Shown here: piece by piece, positions 1-6,034 of the stretch
Layout: every line of letters starts with the position of its first letter
Position numbering within the stretch: the stretch's first letter is position 1
Source of the DNA: Flavobacterium psychrophilum
Lineage (GTDB): Bacteria > Bacteroidota > Bacteroidia > Flavobacteriales > Flavobacteriaceae
DNA length: 12,332 bases
Assembly: GCA_022729635.1 (NCBI GenBank)
Contig: DZAU01000061.1
Coordinates: 1-12,332 of the forward strand
Direction: 5' to 3'
Translations under genes and position numbers: made by a program
The notes under the pieces: generated by a model
Told to the model about the DNA's origin: nothing
Database searches by the model: none
What the model saw: only the letters and a program-made list of their open reading frames with translations

Positions 1-79
1 ATTTCCACAATGAGTTAACATTTTGGGAAAATGAAACACTGCAGAATACCAACAGTGTAGCTGTTATTAATCTGTTCAT
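1..79 (-). CDS. N-terminus of a secreted protein, cut by the window edge
   Basis: An open frame of 26 codons starts at an ATG (complement of 77-79) and runs leftward off the window without a stop. It encodes a classic signal peptide: MNR, a hydrophobic core (residues 4-13), then a polar end SVSFSQN with probable signal peptidase I cleavage between Ser18 and Gln19. The mature part begins QNVNSLWK. A perfect TAnnTTTG box lies upstream at 112-119, giving a leader of about 26 nt. Flavobacterial secreted proteins very often have this 'FSQN' cleavage pattern. The short mature start resembles that of some type IX-secreted metallopeptidases, but 8 residues are far too few to name a family. The secretion call is well supported; the function is unknown. 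Confidence 0.6.
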   Translation of the reverse strand, partial: MNRLITATLLVFCSVSFSQNVNSLWK

Positions 80-82
80 AAT

Positions 83-116
83 ATTTGTAACTTAATAGGT
101 TAAGGCAGTTACAAAT
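83..116. repeat. 9-bp inverted repeat over promoter and leader of the left-edge gene
   Basis: ATTTGTAAC (83-91) and GTTACAAAT (108-116) are perfect inverted copies separated by 16 nt. The right arm overlaps the minus-strand -7 box and the left arm falls in the expected leader just before the ATG. It could be an operator for a dimeric regulator bound at two sites. It could also be a chance event in AT-rich DNA. Confidence 0.4.
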
Positions 117-119
117 TTA
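112..119 (-). promoter_or_regulatory. -7 promoter box of the left-edge secreted protein
   Basis: The minus strand reads TAAATTTG, a full match to the Bacteroidota -7 consensus TAnnTTTG, 33 bp upstream of the ATG at 79. No clear -33 TTG is seen at the right spacing. One arm of a 9-bp inverted repeat (83-91 with 108-116) overlaps the box. Confidence 0.45.
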
Positions 120-136
120 GAGCACTATTGTATTTC

Positions 137-167
137 ATCGATAAAAATAACAAAAAAATCGATAAAA
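137..167. repeat. 10-bp direct repeat with 21-bp period
   Basis: ATCGATAAAA occurs at 137-146 and again at 158-167. The 21-bp period puts both copies on the same face of the helix, about two turns apart. They lie upstream of the left-edge gene's promoter and may be paired regulator sites. No protein can be assigned. Confidence 0.4.
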
Positions 168-179
168 TACACATATATT

Positions 180-341
180 ATTACTATTGTAGTAAAAAGT
201 TGTAATTATTTTTATTATTAAAACAGCCTGATATTTATTTTAATAAAATAAATAGTATGTTAAGTTGTTAATAATTTATGGTTTATCTTAAGTAGTTTAC
301 AAATATATTTCATTATTTTTCATTAAATTTATCGAAAATAA
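180..341. other. AT-rich intergenic DNA without a visible gene
   Basis: Together with 80-179 this forms the long divergent gap between the left-edge gene and the collagen-like lipoprotein. Apart from the promoter boxes and the repeats listed separately, the only structure seen is a 15-bp palindrome with arms TTACTA and TAGTAA (181-195, centre TTG). The 9-mer ACTATTGTA occurs at 124-132 and again at 183-191. No open frame with protein-like composition was found on either strand. Confidence 0.5.
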
Positions 342-349
342 TAATTTTG
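342..349 (+). promoter_or_regulatory. -7 promoter box of the collagen-like lipoprotein gene
   Basis: TAATTTTG fully matches TAnnTTTG. A TTTC that could serve as the -33 element lies at 318-321, 20 nt upstream. Transcription would begin near 356 and leave a leader of about 40 nt before the ATG at 397. Confidence 0.5.
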
Positions 350-396
350 GTTTGATTTTTGGAATAGCCTCTTCGAACCAATAAAAAATAAAAATC

Positions 397-909
397 ATGA
401 AAAGAATCATTACACTTTTAGCCGTAGTAGGAATGTTTAGTCTGCAAGGATGTACAGGACCCGAAGGACCTCCTGGAATTCCGGGAGAAGACGGATTAAT
501 TGCCGAAGTCTTTGAACTTAAAAATATTAATTTCACTTATGATGCCACTGATGGTTATCTAATTTACCAAAAATTGACTCCAGTTATTTATGATTCAGAT
601 GTAATTCTCATTTATAGATTATCAGGAACAATTGATTCGAATACTCCAATTTGGCAACCTATCCCAAGAACCCTTTATCTTACTCAAGGCGAATTAGATT
701 ATGATTTTGATTTTAGTAAGGAAGATTTTACCATTTACGCCGGCGGAACCTATAATTTAGCATTGACTCCACAGTATCTGAATGATCAAACTTTTAGAAT
801 TGTTATTGTACCCGGAAGTTTTGCGGCTTCCTTAAATAAAAGCAATTATGAATCAGTTATGTTGGCTTTGAATATAAATGAAAGTCAAATTCAAAAAATT
901 AATTTCTAA
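397..909 (+). CDS. Lipoprotein with short collagen-like segment, function unknown
   Basis: This 170-residue protein begins with a lipoprotein signal: MKR, a hydrophobic stretch, and a lipobox LQGC with the acylated Cys at position 19. Immediately after the Cys come four collagen-type Gly-X-Y triplets (GPE, GPP, GIP, GED) and a final Gly, residues 21-33. The rest (about 34-170) is rich in beta-formers and Tyr/Asp, with no motif I recognise. Family knowledge: Bacteroidota have many small lipoproteins in which a few Gly-X-Y triplets follow the lipidated Cys, generally annotated as collagen-like or hypothetical. The protein should be anchored to the outer membrane or periplasmic face. The gene is transcribed alone, with its own -7 box and a terminator right after the stop. 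The lipoprotein call is firm; the biochemical role is not known. Confidence 0.85.
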   Translation: MKRIITLLAVVGMFSLQGCTGPEGPPGIPGEDGLIAEVFELKNINFTYDATDGYLIYQKLTPVIYDSDVILIYRLSGTIDSNTPIWQPIPRTLYLTQGELDYDFDFSKEDFTIYAGGTYNLALTPQYLNDQTFRIVIVPGSFAASLNKSNYESVMLALNINESQIQKINF

Positions 910-930
910 AGAAAATACTGAATTTAATTA

Positions 931-960
931 AAAAAAGGAAATCGAAAGGTTTCCTTTTTT
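931..960. terminator. Bidirectional terminator between lipoprotein and TerC genes
   Basis: An 11-bp perfect stem (931-941 with 950-960) encloses an 8-nt loop. The arms are A6-GGAAA and TTTCC-T6, so each strand ends in a U-tract. It serves the two convergent genes on either side. The TerC stop codon (959-961) lies partly inside the hairpin, so that gene's end and its terminator overlap. Confidence 0.85.
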
Positions 961-1918
961 ATTTGTTGTTCTCTAACTCCTCTCCTTCACTTAGTTGCAA
1001 GGAAACAATAACCCCTATAATTAACGAAAGCGCAATAAAAGTCAATGAAGCCCATTCCGGTACTTCATAATAATCGTGAAGCAGCATTTTTAGTCCAACG
1101 AAACTTAAAATTGCGATTAAACTGTATTCTAAATGGCTGAATCTTTCTAGCATATTGGCTAAGAAGAAATACATCGAACGCAAACCTAAGATGGCAAAAA
1201 TATTGGAACTAAATACTAAAAAAGGATCTGAGGTAATCGCTAAAATCGCCGGAACACTATCTACGGCAAATAAAACGTCCATTACTTCGATAATTATTAG
1301 TGCGACAAATAAAGGCGTTGCGGCCGTGATATGTCTTTTTTTTACAAAAAAATGTTCCCCATCGATGTGACTTGTCACAGGAATAACTTTCCTCAATGTT
1401 TTGTAAACAAAAGATTTTTTTGGTTCAAATTTTTCATCCTCTTTGGTAAACAGCATTTTTAATGCAGTAAAAATCAAAAAACCACCAAAAATATAGGTCG
1501 TCCAACTAAATTTATTAATTAGCATAACACCAAAAAAGATCATCAATCCCCTAAAGATAATTGCCCCTAAAATTCCCCAAAACAAAACACGATGCTGATA
1601 TTTTTGCGGAATTCTGAAAGCAGCAAAAATAATAGCAATAACAAATATATTATCGACACTCAACGATAATTCGATTAAATACCCAGTAATGTATTTTATA
1701 GAAGCCACAGCTGGTTTTAACCCATCTGGATTTGAAACGTAATTATTGTTGTAAATCCAATACACAACTCCCGAAAACAAAAAAGACATCGTTACCCATA
1801 TTGCTGTCCATTTGCTGGCTTCTTTAGTGTTAATTATATGAGGTGTTCTGTTAAAGACACCCAAATCAAGTGCGAGAAAAAGAAAAATTGAAGCTAAAAA
1901 TAAAATCCAGACTATCAT
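959..1918 (-). CDS. TerC-family integral membrane protein (probable metal-ion exporter)
   Basis: A 319-residue, very hydrophobic protein with about eight or nine membrane helices. The family's two acidic signatures are present: ELSLSVDN (residues 83-90; Glu83, Asp89) in one helix and EVMDVLFAVDS (211-221; Glu211, Asp214, Asp220) in another. There is also an Asp18 in the first helix and the following SNIFAILGLRS segment. Length and motif order match full-length TerC/Alx proteins. Family knowledge: TerC members are linked to tellurite resistance operons, and Alx/MeeF-type members to manganese export, sometimes loading exported metalloenzymes. The substrate cannot be read from sequence. The gene is alone, not in a ter cluster. 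No yybP-ykoY-like manganese riboswitch fits in the short upstream region. A TAnnTTTG box lies 23 bp upstream. Confidence 0.92.
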   Translation of the reverse strand: MIVWILFLASIFLFLALDLGVFNRTPHIINTKEASKWTAIWVTMSFLFSGVVYWIYNNNYVSNPDGLKPAVASIKYITGYLIELSLSVDNIFVIAIIFAAFRIPQKYQHRVLFWGILGAIIFRGLMIFFGVMLINKFSWTTYIFGGFLIFTALKMLFTKEDEKFEPKKSFVYKTLRKVIPVTSHIDGEHFFVKKRHITAATPLFVALIIIEVMDVLFAVDSVPAILAITSDPFLVFSSNIFAILGLRSMYFFLANMLERFSHLEYSLIAILSFVGLKMLLHDYYEVPEWASLTFIALSLIIGVIVSLQLSEGEELENNK

Positions 1919-1940
1919 AAATTGTTTTTTTATTGTCTAG

Positions 1941-1948
1941 CAAAGATA
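1941..1948 (-). promoter_or_regulatory. -7 promoter box of the TerC-family gene
   Basis: The minus strand reads TATCTTTG, a full match to TAnnTTTG, 22 nt before the ATG. The leader would be only about 15 nt. No convincing -33 element is seen. Confidence 0.55.
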
Positions 1949-1990
1949 CTTTTTGATTTTTTATCATCTAAAATTATTTTGAAATAAACA

Positions 1991-2027
1991 CATAAAAAAA
2001 AGTGCTCTCATTTCTGAAAGCACTTTT
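1991..2027 (-). terminator. Intrinsic terminator of the GSII-like gene
   Basis: Read on the minus strand, AAAAGTGCT pairs with AGCACTTTT (plus positions 1998-2006 and 2019-2027) around a 12-nt loop, and a run of T residues follows. It lies 20 bp after the glutamine synthetase stop codon. Confidence 0.8.
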
Positions 2028-2046
2028 AAGTATGATTCATTAAGAT

Positions 2047-3060
2047 TTACAAAGCTGATTTCACAGTTTTGATGATTCTTGCTGCAATTTTGTATGGATC
2101 ACCGTTAGACGCCGGTCTTCTGTCTTCAAGATATCCTTTCCAGCCTTTTTGAACTGTATAAAGTGGAATTCTTATTGAAGCTCCTCTATCTGAAATTCCA
2201 TAAGAGAAATCATGAATAGAAGCTGTTTCGTGTTTACCGGTTAAACGTTGTTCGTTGTATGCTCCGTAAACCGCAATATGTTCTTCAACAACGGGACGGA
2301 AAGCTTCACAAATTTTGTCATATATTACTTTGTCTCCGCAAGTTCTCATCACTTCGTTAGAGAAGTTAGCGTGCATACCTGAACCATTCCAGTCAGTGTC
2401 TCCAAGTGGTTTTGGGTGGTATTCAATATAATAATTATAATCTTCTGTTAAACGGTCTAATAAATATCTGGCTACCCAAATCTCGTCGCCAGCTTTTTTA
2501 GCTCCTTTGGCAAATAATTGAAATTCCCATTGACCACAGGCAACCTCTTGATTAATCCCTTCAAAATTAAGTCCGGCTGCGATACATAAATCAGCGTGTC
2601 GCTCTACTAATTCTCTTCCGTGTGTGTTTTTTCCGCCTACCGAGCAGTAGTACATACCTTGCGGAGCAGGATAACCTCCAATTGGGAAACCTAATGGCAA
2701 TAGCGTTTTAGTATCCATAATGAAATATTCTTGCTCAAAACCAAACCAAAAATCACCGTCATCATCAATGGTAGATCTACCGTTTGATGGATGTGGTGTA
2801 CCATCAGCATACATAACTTCTGTCATAACTAAATATCCATTGATACGAGTTGGGTCTGGATAAATGGCCACGGGAACTAACATACAATCTGAAGAGCCAC
2901 CTTCTGCTTGTCTTGTTGACGAACCATCAAAAGACCAGTTTCCGATTTCTGCCAAAGTTCCTTTAAAATTTTCGTGATCTTCTACTTTGGTTTTACTTCT
3001 CATATTTTGAGTTGGTTCGTAACCATCTAACCAAATGTACTCTAGTTTTATCTTAGCCAT
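2047..3060 (-). CDS. Glutamine synthetase, type II-like (short form)
   Basis: Catalyses ATP-dependent condensation of glutamate and ammonium to glutamine in the cytoplasm. The 337-residue length and motifs match the eukaryote-like GSII class, not the ~470-residue GSI. Visible motifs are an N-terminal beta-grasp part with WSFDGSST (42-49), FEQEYF (108-113) with the metal-binding glutamates, a GINQEV segment (168-173), NGSGMHANFS (225-234), NEQRLTGKHETA (269-280) and RGASIRIP (292-299), then EDRRPASNGDPY near the C-terminus. No GSI-type adenylylation loop is present, so control by adenylylation is not expected. The gene is divergent from a second, unrelated GS (GSIII) across 195 bp that holds both promoters and a GGG/CCC inverted repeat. 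Co-regulation by nitrogen status is inferred from that layout. Confidence 0.95.
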   Translation of the reverse strand: MAKIKLEYIWLDGYEPTQNMRSKTKVEDHENFKGTLAEIGNWSFDGSSTRQAEGGSSDCMLVPVAIYPDPTRINGYLVMTEVMYADGTPHPSNGRSTIDDDGDFWFGFEQEYFIMDTKTLLPLGFPIGGYPAPQGMYYCSVGGKNTHGRELVERHADLCIAAGLNFEGINQEVACGQWEFQLFAKGAKKAGDEIWVARYLLDRLTEDYNYYIEYHPKPLGDTDWNGSGMHANFSNEVMRTCGDKVIYDKICEAFRPVVEEHIAVYGAYNEQRLTGKHETASIHDFSYGISDRGASIRIPLYTVQKGWKGYLEDRRPASNGDPYKIAARIIKTVKSAL

Positions 3061-3092
3061 AATAAATAATTTAGGTGATTTTAAATATTTTG

Positions 3093-3100
3093 CAAATGTA
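3093..3100 (-). promoter_or_regulatory. -7 promoter box of the GSII-like gene
   Basis: The minus strand reads TACATTTG, a full TAnnTTTG match, 32 bp upstream of the ATG. The -33 position carries no good TTG. A weak upstream element would fit an activator-dependent promoter. Confidence 0.5.
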
Positions 3101-3128
3101 AATTAAAAGTTTTATGGTATAAAATAAC

Positions 3129-3190
3129 AGGGTTAAAAATTTATATCTATAGGTTGTTTTTACGAATACCCTATTTTTGTAGGGGTTAAA
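3129..3190. promoter_or_regulatory. Candidate shared nitrogen-control operator between the two GS genes
   Basis: An imperfect dyad with arms ACCCTA (3168-3173) and TAGGGGT (3180-3186) is separated by six bases. A further half-site, AGGGTTAA (3129-3136), resembles AGGGGTTAA at 3181-3189. The TTAA cores are 53 bp apart, near five helical turns. These G/C clusters stand out in otherwise very AT-rich DNA. They sit about 40-60 bp upstream of the GSIII -7 box and about 70-85 bp upstream of the GSII-like one, positions suited to an activator serving both. I know of no described regulator for this motif. The role is inference. Confidence 0.4.
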
Positions 3191-3207
3191 TTTTTAAAAT
3201 AATATTT

Positions 3208-3237
3208 TTTGTATGCAAAAAATAATAATTACCTTTG
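3208..3237 (+). promoter_or_regulatory. Promoter of glnN (TTTG, 18 nt, TACCTTTG)
   Basis: A -33-like TTTG (3208-3211) precedes a perfect -7 box TACCTTTG (3230-3237) by 18 nt. The predicted transcript starts near 3243 and leaves a leader of about 13 nt before the ATG at 3256. The in-frame TTG at 3235 lies inside this box, which rules it out as the start codon. Confidence 0.65.
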
Positions 3238-3255
3238 ATAAAAATTATCAGAATT

Positions 3256-5445
3256 ATGTCAACATTACGTTTTCAAGCTTTAAAAGAAGCTTCCACTAGG
3301 AAACCAGTCCACTTTGAAGAGACTGATAGAAAGTCAATTGTTTTTGGTTCGAATGTATTTAACGAAAAAGCGATGAGGCAATATTTGACTTCTGATGCTT
3401 TCAAAGGAGTGCAAGGAGCAATTCAATTCGGTACTAAAATAGACAGAAAATTAGCCGATTATATCGCTATGGGTATGAAAGAATGGGCTTTGTCTAAAGG
3501 AGTAACTCATTATACACACTGGTTTCAACCGCTCACAGGAAGCACTGCCGAAAAACACGATGCTTTCTTCGAAACATCTTACGATGGAAGTGATTCTGTA
3601 GAAAAATTTGGTGGCGGACAGTTGGTGCAACAAGAACCAGATGCCTCGAGTTTTCCTAATGGCGGAATCAGAAACACTTTCGAAGCAAGAGGTTACACTG
3701 CTTGGGATCCTACATCGCCAGCATTTATATATGGAACAACTTTATGTATTCCAACGGTTTTTATTGCTTATACAGGAGAGGCTTTGGATAATAAAATTCC
3801 TTTGCTCAGAGCATTATCTGCCATCGATGAAGCAGCTACCGATGTATGTAAATATTTTGATAAAAATGTAAAAAAAGTCACTGCAACACTTGGCTGGGAG
3901 CAAGAATATTTCTTGATAGACAGTGCTTTGGCAAATTCTCGCCCTGATTTATTGATGACGGGAAGAACTTTGTTAGGTCACACTTCGGCAAAAGGACAAC
4001 AATTAGACGACCATTATTTTGGATCAATTCCAACACGTGCCTTGACTTATATGCGCGATTTAGAGCAAGAATGTATGTTGCTTGGCATTCCCGTAAAAAC
4101 CCGCCATAACGAAGTTGCTCCAAATCAATTTGAGCTGGCACCTATTTTCGAAGAAACAAATCTGGCCGTAGATCATAACTGCTTGTTGATGGATGTGATG
4201 CAAAAAGTTGCCGAACGTCACGATTTGAAAGTATTATTACACGAAAAGCCATTCAAAGGGGTTAATGGTTCAGGAAAACACAACAACTGGTCGCTGGCTA
4301 CTGATACTGGAGTGAATTTGTTGAGTCCGAGTAAAACACCGATGAGCAACTTGCAATTTTTGGCATTCTTCATCAACACCATCAAAGCCGTAAATGACTA
4401 TGAAACCTTGTTGAGAGCAGCCATTGCAACGGCAAGTAATGATCATCGATTGGGTGCAAATGAAGCGCCACCAGCCATTATTTCGGTGTTTATTGGCGAA
4501 CAATTGACTAAAGTTTTGGCGGAATTAGAAGGCGTAACCGACGGTAAATTATCGCCAGAAGAAAAAACCGATTTAAAATTGAATGTTGTGGGGAAAATTC
4601 CAGAAGTTATTTTGGATAATACTGACAGAAACAGAACTTCACCATTTGCATTCACAGGAAATAAATTTGAGTTCAGAGCTGTAGGTTCTTCGGCAAATTG
4701 TTCGAATGCGATGACGACCTTGAATACAATTGTGGCGAAACAATTGAAAGATTTCAAAATTGAAGTCGATGGTTTGATTGAAAACAAAGGTTTGAAAAAA
4801 GACGAAGCCATCTTCAATGTGTTGAGAGAATACATCAAAGTTTCAAAAAATATCCTTTTCGAAGGCGATGGTTACAGCGAAGCTTGGGAAATCGAAGCAG
4901 GAAAAAGAGGTTTGAGTAATTTTAAAACAACTCCTGAAGCCTTGAAAGCCAGAGCTTCAAAACAAGCTTTGGATTTGTTTTCTGAAATGGGAATTTTAAA
5001 CCACGTAGAAGTGGAAGCGCGTTACGAAATTGAATTGGAAGAATACACCAAAAAAATCCAAATAGAAGGCAGGGTTTTGGGAGATCTTTCCATAAATCAC
5101 GTAATTCCAACAGCTATTCGTTACCAAAATACCTTGATTGAAAATGTAAAAGGCTTGAAGGATATTTTTGGAGATGAATTTAAAACCTTGGCCAAAGAGC
5201 AAATTTCTATGATAAAAGAGATTTCTGGTCACATCGAAGGAATCAATTCTAAGGTGGAAGCGATGACCAATGAGAGAAAAAAAGCAAACCATCTGACCAA
5301 CGCTCAAGAAATGGCCGAAGCGTATTGCAATAATGTGAAACCATATTTCGAAGAAATTAGGAATCACTGCGATAAATTAGAATTACTGATAGATGATGAA
5401 AGCTGGACTTTAACTAAATACAGAGAATTATTGCTTACGAAATAA
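3256..5445 (+). CDS. glnN: Glutamine synthetase type III (GlnN)
   Basis: The large Bacteroidota-type glutamine synthetase. From the ATG at 3256 it is 729 residues, the length I recall for Bacteroides GlnN. The upstream TTG extension (seven residues) overlaps the promoter and is rejected. Visible motifs are a GSIII-specific N-terminal domain (about 1-200), GWEQEYF (213-219) and HNEVAPNQFELAP (from 284) with the catalytic-site glutamates, NGSGKHNN (337-344), NDHRLGANEAPPA (about 395-407) and DRNRTSPFAF (457-466) with the phosphate-binding Arg. A GSIII-specific helical C-terminal region follows (about 555-729), rich in Glu/Lys and probably coiled coil. Family knowledge: GSIII forms double-ring dodecamers and makes glutamine from glutamate, ammonium and ATP. 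It is paired divergently with a type II-like GS, so the cell has two isoenzymes at one locus. Confidence 0.97.
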   Translation: MSTLRFQALKEASTRKPVHFEETDRKSIVFGSNVFNEKAMRQYLTSDAFKGVQGAIQFGTKIDRKLADYIAMGMKEWALSKGVTHYTHWFQPLTGSTAEKHDAFFETSYDGSDSVEKFGGGQLVQQEPDASSFPNGGIRNTFEARGYTAWDPTSPAFIYGTTLCIPTVFIAYTGEALDNKIPLLRALSAIDEAATDVCKYFDKNVKKVTATLGWEQEYFLIDSALANSRPDLLMTGRTLLGHTSAKGQQLDDHYFGSIPTRALTYMRDLEQECMLLGIPVKTRHNEVAPNQFELAPIFEETNLAVDHNCLLMDVMQKVAERHDLKVLLHEKPFKGVNGSGKHNNWSLATDTGVNLLSPSKTPMSNLQFLAFFINTIKAVNDYETLLRAAIATASNDHRLGANEAPPAIISVFIGEQLTKVLAELEGVTDGKLSPEEKTDLKLNVVGKIPEVILDNTDRNRTSPFAFTGNKFEFRAVGSSANCSNAMTTLNTIVAKQLKDFKIEVDGLIENKGLKKDEAIFNVLREYIKVSKNILFEGDGYSEAWEIEAGKRGLSNFKTTPEALKARASKQALDLFSEMGILNHVEVEARYEIELEEYTKKIQIEGRVLGDLSINHVIPTAIRYQNTLIENVKGLKDIFGDEFKTLAKEQISMIKEISGHIEGINSKVEAMTNERKKANHLTNAQEMAEAYCNNVKPYFEEIRNHCDKLELLIDDESWTLTKYRELLLTK

Positions 5446-5467
5446 CTTCATTGCACTATTTACATAC

Positions 5468-5508
5468 AAATGCTTATCCATTTTTGGATAGGCATTTTTG
5501 ATTTTTTG
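5468..5508 (+). terminator. Intrinsic terminator of glnN
   Basis: A 13-bp stem (5468-5480 with 5485-5497, one G-T pair) with a TTTT loop runs into T-rich DNA (TTTTTGATTTTTT). It begins 22 bp after the stop codon. The minus strand has no good T-run after the stem, so it mainly serves glnN, although it also lies just past the end of the convergent DUF4242 gene. Confidence 0.85.
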
Positions 5509-5513
5509 AAATA

Positions 5514-5786
5514 TTATTCGGCTGTTACGGGATCAATAACGGTTGCTACTTCACTTACTGAATTTGCCGGAAATCCACCTTGTTTTGCGTGTTCGCGAAC
5601 CATTTCTTCGTTTGGCGCATTGTAAATGCAATAAATTTTATCCGAAGTTACATAGCTCTGAACCCATTGAATTTGTGGCCCCATTTTGCTTAATACTCCA
5701 CAAGAAGTTTGTGAAATAGCTCTTAATTGTTCAGCAGTAAGTTTACCTGCACCTGGAATTTCTCGTTCAATTACATACTTTGGCAT
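5514..5786 (-). CDS. DUF4242 / SCO4226-like small protein
   Basis: A 90-residue cytoplasmic protein without signal or membrane helix. It begins PKYVIEREIPGAG and has the conserved block HAKQGGFPANSVSEV (about 70-84), typical of DUF4242. Length matches the single-domain family. Family knowledge: these are ferredoxin-like alpha/beta folds, and Streptomyces SCO4226, a member, was shown to bind nickel. The physiological role is not established. In this protein the residues Met1, Tyr4, Cys29, Tyr52, Cys53 and His70 are plausible ligands or pocket residues, but that is inference. The gene is divergent from the AIR-synthase gene. A Fur/PerR-like palindrome overlaps the expected -33 region of its promoter, which fits metal or redox control. 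Confidence 0.82.
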   Translation of the reverse strand: MPKYVIEREIPGAGKLTAEQLRAISQTSCGVLSKMGPQIQWVQSYVTSDKIYCIYNAPNEEMVREHAKQGGFPANSVSEVATVIDPVTAE

Positions 5787-5886
5787 AATAGTAAGATTTA
5801 AGATTTTTAATATGGTAATTGGCTATTATAGAATTTTATAGATTGTCTTTTGAATTTTCAATCATTTTAATATCAATTACATACAT

Positions 5887-5894
5887 CAAATATA
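5887..5894 (-). promoter_or_regulatory. -7 promoter box of the DUF4242 gene
   Basis: The minus strand reads TATATTTG, a full TAnnTTTG match. It lies about 100 bp upstream of the ATG, so the leader would be about 90 nt, longer than for the other genes here. The 17-bp palindrome at 5913-5929 begins 18 bp further upstream, where the -33 element should be. Confidence 0.4.
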
Positions 5895-5912
5895 ATAAAA
5901 TATATTTAACTA

Positions 5913-5929
5913 TTTAGAATTATTCTAAA
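5913..5929. promoter_or_regulatory. Fur/PerR-like 8-1-8 palindrome, candidate operator
   Basis: TTTAGAAT and ATTCTAAA are perfect inverted copies around one base (T5921). The inner 7-1-7 part, TTAGAAT-T-ATTCTAA, differs from the classical PerR box TTATAAT-n-ATTATAA by one base per half. It lies in the divergent DUF4242/purM region, over the expected -33 of the DUF4242 promoter and about 50 bp upstream of the purM -7 box. The regulator and its role are inferred. Confidence 0.45.
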
Positions 5930-5979
5930 ATTCGTCAAACTCGTATCAAACCCAAATAGGTGGAACCCAAAAAAATATT

Positions 5980-5987
5980 TATATTTG
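5980..5987 (+). promoter_or_regulatory. -7 promoter box of the PurM-like gene
   Basis: TATATTTG followed by CGCC is a full TAnnTTTG match. Transcription would begin near 5994, giving a leader of about 40 nt to the ATG at 6035. The GTG at 5960 that opens the longer frame lies upstream of this box and would not be in the transcript. Confidence 0.6.
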
Positions 5988-6034
5988 CGCCATCTTCCAT
6001 TGGCAGAGAAGCAACAAAACTACACAACAACAAA

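Noticed and set aside
3..95. Plus-strand open frame at the left edge that could be the tail of an upstream gene
   Set aside because: The opposite strand carries a clear signal peptide with its own promoter box. The plus frame has no recognisable protein character.
297..536. 79-residue minus-strand frame with a Pro/Gly-rich segment
   Set aside because: It is antisense to the collagen-like triplets of the lipoprotein gene. The Pro/Gly composition is just the mirror of Gly-X-Y codons.
1919..2000. Manganese (yybP-ykoY) riboswitch upstream of the TerC gene
   Set aside because: The leader predicted from the -7 box is about 15 nt, and no paired-bulge structure is visible.
3061..3255. Sigma54/NtrC-type promoter for the glutamine synthetases
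   Set aside because: No GG-N10-GC pair of the right form was found. Both genes have TAnnTTTG boxes instead.
4443..4838. 131-residue minus-strand frame inside glnN
   Set aside because: It is antisense to highly conserved GSIII motifs and has no start context or promoter.
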